Assembly (NCBI GenBank): GCA_946478775.1
Contig: CAMLDR010000091.1
Coordinates: 1 to 16,720, forward strand
Reading direction: 5' to 3'
Source of the DNA: an uncultured Flavobacteriales bacterium
GTDB lineage: Bacteria > Bacteroidota > Bacteroidia > Flavobacteriales > Crocinitomicaceae
DNA: 16,720 nucleotides
Shown: positions 14,078 to 16,720 of the stretch, piece by piece
Layout of the letters: the number at the start of each line of letters is the position of its first letter
Position numbering within the stretch: the first letter of the stretch is position 1
Notes under the pieces: generated by a model
Database searches by the model: none
What the model saw: the letters and a program-made list of their open reading frames with translations, nothing else
Told to the model about the DNA's origin: nothing
Program-made: the position numbers and the translations under genes

Positions 14078-14821
14078 ATGGATTTTACAAACAAAAACGT
14101 AGTTATTACAGGAGCAAGTACAGGAATTGGGTTTGCCACCGCAAAAGCATTTATAAACAAAGGGGCCAGTGTTTGGATTACAAGCCGAAATGCAGACAAG
14201 TTACAAAAAGCGTCGGAAGAAATTAATAGCCCGAAATTGAAAACGATTGTTTCCGACACTTCTAATTTGACAGGAATTTCTGATCTGGAAAAAGCAATTA
14301 TCGAAAGCGGAAATAAGATCGATGTTCTTTTTCTGAATGCAGGAATAGCTGCATTTTCGCCTATCGAACATGCGACAGAAGCAGATTTTGATGCACAATT
14401 CAATACCAATGTGAAAGGTCATTTCTTTACCTTGCAAAAATTAATTCCGCATTTAGCAAAAGGAAGTTCTGTAGTATTTACCTCATCTACCGTTGCAACT
14501 GCTACTGGTTTGAACACAAGCGTGTATTCAGCAACCAAAGGCGCCTTGAATAAAATTGCTCAAATTGCCGCGAATGAATTGGCAGAAAGAAAGATTCGAG
14601 TAAATATTGTGAGCCCCGGACCAACTAACACACCCGGTTTGGACGGTGTTGCATCTGCCGAAGTAAAAGACTACTTAGCTTCCAGCACTGCTATGCAAAG
14701 AGTTGGATCGCCGGATGAAATTGCAAATGCGGTTCTGTTTTTAGCTTCCGACGAAGCAAGCTTCATCACCGGAACAGAATTATTGGTGGATGGCGGAGCC
14801 ATTAATTACATGTTGAAATAA
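14078..14821 (+). CDS. Short-chain dehydrogenase/reductase (classical SDR)
   Basis: 247 residues, the standard size for a classical SDR, cytoplasmic. Seen: cofactor motif TGASTGIG (11-18), Arg37 after the second strand ('TSRN', suggesting NADP(H)), Asp60, 'NAG' (87-89), catalytic Asn111 ('NTNVKG'), Ser136 or Ser137, Tyr150 and Lys154 (Y-SAT-K), and 'SPGPTNTPG' (179-187). The catalytic tetrad is complete. Family: NAD(P)-dependent oxidoreductases of alcohols, sugars, acyl groups or quinones; the substrate is not readable from sequence. Its promoter is embedded in the hxlR operator region, so expression is probably induced when the HxlR repressor is released, perhaps by reactive carbonyls or quinones. 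A strong terminator follows. Its base composition is slightly more AT-rich than its neighbours. Confidence 0.93.
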   Translation: MDFTNKNVVITGASTGIGFATAKAFINKGASVWITSRNADKLQKASEEINSPKLKTIVSDTSNLTGISDLEKAIIESGNKIDVLFLNAGIAAFSPIEHATEADFDAQFNTNVKGHFFTLQKLIPHLAKGSSVVFTSSTVATATGLNTSVYSATKGALNKIAQIAANELAERKIRVNIVSPGPTNTPGLDGVASAEVKDYLASSTAMQRVGSPDEIANAVLFLASDEASFITGTELLVDGGAINYMLK

Positions 14822-14843
14822 TTCCGAAAACAGATTTTGAATC

Positions 14844-14876
14844 AAAAGCCATTCCGTACGTCCGGAGTGGCTTTTT
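14844..14876 (+). terminator. Rho-independent terminator after the SDR gene
   Basis: A 13-bp stem (14844-14856 with 14863-14875, all pairs matched apart from one G-U) and a 6-base loop, starting AAAAGCC and ending GGCTTTT with a T-run to 14876. The flanking A-tract and T-run make it usable in both directions. It isolates the SDR transcript from the SRPBCC gene. Confidence 0.85.
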
Positions 14877-14989
14877 GTTCTTTTATAACTTTTTCTATTT
14901 GTCTTTTAATCTAAAATCTCGTTTTTTAAATCAGGAAGTTTTTACCTCCTAAAATCATTTTTCGTTTATTTACCAAAAATTTAAAGCTT

Positions 14990-15532
14990 ATGATGATTGT
15001 TTGGATTATTCTGGGTGCGATCGGTGGACTGATTGCCCTGGTATTGATTATTGCTGCTTTGAGCAAGAAAGATTTCGCCGTGGAGCGGACCATTACAGTC
15101 AACAAACCACTAACTGAAACTTATGATTTCCTGACCTCACTTGAAAAGCAGGACCGATGGAGCAAATGGAACCAAATGGACCCGAACATGAAGAAAACTT
15201 ACATCGGAACGGATAAAACGGTTGGATTTATTTCCAAATGGGAAAGCCAGCACAAGCAAGTCGGTGAAGGCGAACAGGAGATCAAAAAACTGATCCCGAA
15301 CCAGCGTATCGAGAACGAACTGCGCTTTATGAAACCGATGAAAGGTGTGGCAAATGCGTACTTTACCGTTGCCGCGGAAGGCGAAAGTCACACCCGCGTT
15401 GCCTGGGGATTCACCAGCAGAACTCCCTGGCCGTTCAATGCCTTTATGCTATTCTTCAACATGGAAAATGCCATTGGCACCGATTTCGATGAAGGATTAG
15501 GGAATATGAAACGAATGATTGAGGCGGAGTAA
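14990..15532 (+). CDS. Membrane-anchored SRPBCC (START-like) domain protein
   Basis: 180 residues. A single N-terminal membrane helix (about residues 3-25, 'IVWIILGAIGGLIALVLIIA') is followed by 'SKKDFAVERTITVNKPLTETYDFLTSLEKQDRWSKW' in two conserved blocks, the opening of polyketide-cyclase-like SRPBCC domains. Later strands 'RIENELRFMKPMKGVANAYFTV' and 'TRVAWGFTS', and a long C-terminal helix 'DEGLGNMKRMIE', complete the helix-grip fold. Members bind hydrophobic ligands; no catalytic residues can be named and the ligand is unknown. The domain could face either side of the inner membrane. The gene stands alone between two terminators. An alternative start is the second ATG (14993). Confidence 0.85.
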   Translation: MMIVWIILGAIGGLIALVLIIAALSKKDFAVERTITVNKPLTETYDFLTSLEKQDRWSKWNQMDPNMKKTYIGTDKTVGFISKWESQHKQVGEGEQEIKKLIPNQRIENELRFMKPMKGVANAYFTVAAEGESHTRVAWGFTSRTPWPFNAFMLFFNMENAIGTDFDEGLGNMKRMIEAE

Positions 15533-15545
15533 TCCGCTTTTTACT
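15523..15545 (+). terminator. Intrinsic terminator overlapping the SRPBCC stop codon
   Basis: GCGGA (15524-15528) pairs with TCCGC (15533-15537); the GTAA loop contains the TAA stop (15530-15532). A T-run follows (15538-15542). The stem is short, six pairs counting a G-U. Confidence 0.6.
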
Positions 15546-15549
15546 TTTT

Positions 15550-15576
15550 AACCGCAGAGAACGCGGAGACGCAAAG
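15550..15576 (+). repeat. Left arm of the inverted repeat framing the GxxExxY gene
   Basis: This 27-base arm matches the reverse complement of 16126-16152 without gaps at 19 of 27 positions. The outer AACCGCA and inner CGCAAAG are exact and the centre diverges. Internally it is built of degenerate CGCAGAG/CGCGGAG/CGCAAAG units. Confidence 0.75.
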
Positions 15577-15663
15577 ATTGATCATTCGTTAAGATTTTAA
15601 GTAAACCAATATTATACTCGATTTTTTTCATTAACTTAAGAATAGTAACATCTACTATTCAAT

Positions 15664-16041
15664 ATGACAGAAAACGAATTATCATCAATTATTATTGGAG
15701 CGGCCATTGAAGTTCACACAGAATTAGGCCCGGGACTGCTTGAAAGTGTTTACGAAACTTGTCTGTATTATGAACTGAAGGAAATCGGTTTAAAAGTAGA
15801 ACGGCAGGTAAATCTTCCATTAAAATATAAAAACATCTCTCTTGAAACGGGACTAAGATTAGATCTGATTGTTCAGGACAAAGTGATTATTGAACTTAAA
15901 GCAGTGAAGGAGCTTTGTGATGTTCATGTAGCACAAACATTAACTTATCTGAAACTAACAAACCTAAAGCTTGGCTTACTCATCAATTTTAATGAGGTTC
16001 GTTTAAAATATGGCCTTCAAAGAGTAGTAAACAATTTATAG
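15664..16041 (+). CDS. GxxExxY protein, PD-(D/E)XK nuclease-like fold
   Basis: 125 residues, the standard family length. Seen: the name-giving motif G24-L-L-E27-S-V-Y30, preceded by 'AIEVHTELGPG'; then 'LRLDLIVQDKVIIELKAV' with Asp67, Glu77 and Lys79, the D...ExK arrangement of PD-(D/E)XK enzymes; Gln91 in 'HVAQTLTYLKLT'; and a C-terminal 'LGLLINFNE...LKYG'. The catalytic residues look intact, so an active nuclease is possible (inference); the family is essentially uncharacterised (TIGR04256 / PF13366). It often occurs in several copies per genome. Here it stands alone with no toxin, antitoxin or transposase partner, framed by inverted repeats. The ATG at 15664 fits the conserved N-terminus. 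Confidence 0.93.
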   Translation: MTENELSSIIIGAAIEVHTELGPGLLESVYETCLYYELKEIGLKVERQVNLPLKYKNISLETGLRLDLIVQDKVIIELKAVKELCDVHVAQTLTYLKLTNLKLGLLINFNEVRLKYGLQRVVNNL

Positions 16042-16056
16042 CGCTGTGCTAAATAA

Positions 16057-16166
16057 GCGTTGCGGTTTTATTCTTATTCCCTATTATTCTTTTAAGTTTA
16101 TTCACGCTAAGTTTTAGTCCATACCCTTTGCGCTCTTTCACTCTTTGCGGTTTATTTATTCTTATC
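16057..16166. repeat. Direct repeat TTGCGGTTT...TTCTTAT downstream of the GxxExxY gene
   Basis: TTGCGGTTTTATTCTTAT at about 16060-16077 recurs as TTGCGGTTTATTTATTCTTAT at about 16145-16165, a 3-base insertion apart. The second copy overlaps the outer end of the right inverted arm. The first is a shorter inner copy, so the right side of the cassette seems duplicated. Confidence 0.6.
16126..16152 (-). repeat. Right arm of the inverted repeat framing the GxxExxY gene
   Basis: Starts CTTTGCG and ends TTGCGGTT. It is the partner of 15550-15576 (see there). It lies between the GxxExxY stop and the stop of the converging 87-residue gene. Confidence 0.75.
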
Positions 16167-16167
16167 A

Positions 16168-16431
16168 CTAATCCGAAAAATTCACCGGCAGCGCTGCAAT
16201 GATCTCATCTGATCTTTTTTTAACCAATTCAAAGAATGAGACTATTTCTTCATCCGAGAGGTCGTCGATGAAATGTTCCTGGAAATGTTCGTTCAGTCGC
16301 TGGCTCATTTGGTACTTGATGGCAAACACCAACTCAGCCAATTGTTCCATATCCGTAGAATGATAATCCAACTCGTTCAATTTCTTGCTGAGGTTGGTTA
16401 AATACGATTCTAAAAGCTGTTCTTTCGTCAT
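16168..16431 (-). CDS. Small acidic helical protein of unknown function
   Basis: 87 residues; no family recognised. Seen: a leucine-rich helical start 'MTKEQLLESYLTNLSKKLNEL', a middle segment 'MEQLAELVFAIKYQMSQRLNEHF', an acidic turn 'IDDLSDEEIVSFFELVKKRSDEI' (two parts) and a short end 'ALPVNFSD'. It has no signal peptide, membrane helix or cysteine. The regular heptad-like hydrophobics suggest a helical bundle that probably partners another protein (inference). Codon use and composition match the neighbours and the frame is clean, which supports a real gene. TTACTTTG on the minus strand (16451-16458) is a one-mismatch -7 box about 20 bases before the ATG. Confidence 0.65.
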   Translation of the reverse strand: MTKEQLLESYLTNLSKKLNELDYHSTDMEQLAELVFAIKYQMSQRLNEHFQEHFIDDLSDEEIVSFFELVKKRSDEIIAALPVNFSD

Positions 16432-16584
16432 ACGGAAAGTTACGAAAAATCAAAGTAAGGTTCTTTAATAAGAATTTATCACAGATTATAAACGAACCTA
16501 CCACTGAATAACTTTGTATACAGGATAGGCGGTCTCGCTTTTTTTTATTTATTGAGTATTTTGACTCCTTTAAAAACAAGAATG
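16432..16584. other. Spacer with no recognised gene
   Basis: Besides the weak promoter box of the 87-residue gene (16451-16458), this stretch holds only an 8-T run (about 16539-16546) and a small GAGT/ACTC stem (16554-16567). Nothing else was identified. Confidence 0.5.
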
Positions 16585-16719
16585 CTAGGCAGGCGGAACG
16601 CTGAGTTTATGGAAAATTCTGTAATACCCTGCTAACAGGTCGATTGGTTTACCCGCGCCTAGACCTTTTTGGCTCCACCTTTTTGTGGCAATGACAAGAG
16701 CCAGCCACGGCTGGTGAAG
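16585..16719 (-). other. Open frame of 44 residues running off the window, with hairpin
   Basis: On the minus strand a frame is open from the window edge to a TAG at 16585-16587, reading '...ALVIATKRWSQKGLG...' and '...LLAGYYRIFHKLSVPPA'. No family is recognised and it could be the 3' end of a gene, a degraded mobile segment or chance. The stretch is clearly more GC-rich than the spacer beside it. It contains CCAGCC-ac-GGCTGG (16701-16714) and a stem of CCAC/GTGG near 16675-16688 flanked by GGCTC and GAGCC. The structured ends favour a repeat or mobile fragment over an ordinary gene. Confidence 0.3.
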
Positions 16720-16720
16720 A

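Noticed and set aside
15664..16041. Toxin-antitoxin or restriction system around the GxxExxY gene
   Set aside because: No partner gene in the same direction or within the repeat arms; neighbours are unrelated.

Overview
The window is chromosomal DNA from a member of the Bacteroidota, most likely Flavobacteriia (Crocinitomicaceae or Fluviicola-like). This is inferred from a PorX-type response regulator/PglZ-fold protein of the type IX secretion system, two PorT-like outer-membrane barrels, three perfect TAnnTTTG promoter boxes typical of the phylum, few Shine-Dalgarno sequences, AT-rich spacers, and the neighbours HD phosphohydrolase / porX / tsaE / ald. No rRNA, tRNA, CRISPR array, transposase or phage gene was seen.

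Layout. 1-443: 3' end of a SlyD-type FKBP prolyl isomerase with a His-rich tail. 528-1871: two tandem paralogous outer-membrane barrels. 1955-2647: alpha/beta hydrolase. 2758-4721: NatA/NatB-like ABC exporter pair with an ATGA overlap. 4887-6665: Upf1/IGHMBP2-like SF1B helicase. 6753-7967 (minus): membrane HisKA_2-type sensor kinase, divergent from a secreted barrel protein at 8073-8765. 8861-12299 (minus): porX, tsaE and ald, with tsaE overlapping porX by four bases. 12347-13603: HD-domain nucleotide phosphohydrolase, divergent from porX. 13615-14821: HxlR regulator and SDR oxidoreductase, divergent around a cluster of GTTAC operator half-sites. 14990-15532: membrane-anchored SRPBCC protein. 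15550-16152: GxxExxY (PD-(D/E)XK-fold) gene framed by imperfect inverted repeats. 16168-16431 (minus): 87-residue orphan. 16432-16720: no firm gene; the last 136 bases hold a hairpin and an open frame running off the edge.

Most genes are housekeeping or envelope functions. The likely accessory elements are the repeat-framed GxxExxY cassette, a gene-less pair of partly similar inverted arms after the ABC operon, and heptanucleotide tandem repeats in three spacers, two of which overlap stop codons. Links that suggest function are the GTGA coupling of porX and tsaE, the HxlR/SDR switch, the shared porX/HD promoter region, and a His-to-Gln change at the usual catalytic histidine of the alanine dehydrogenase.
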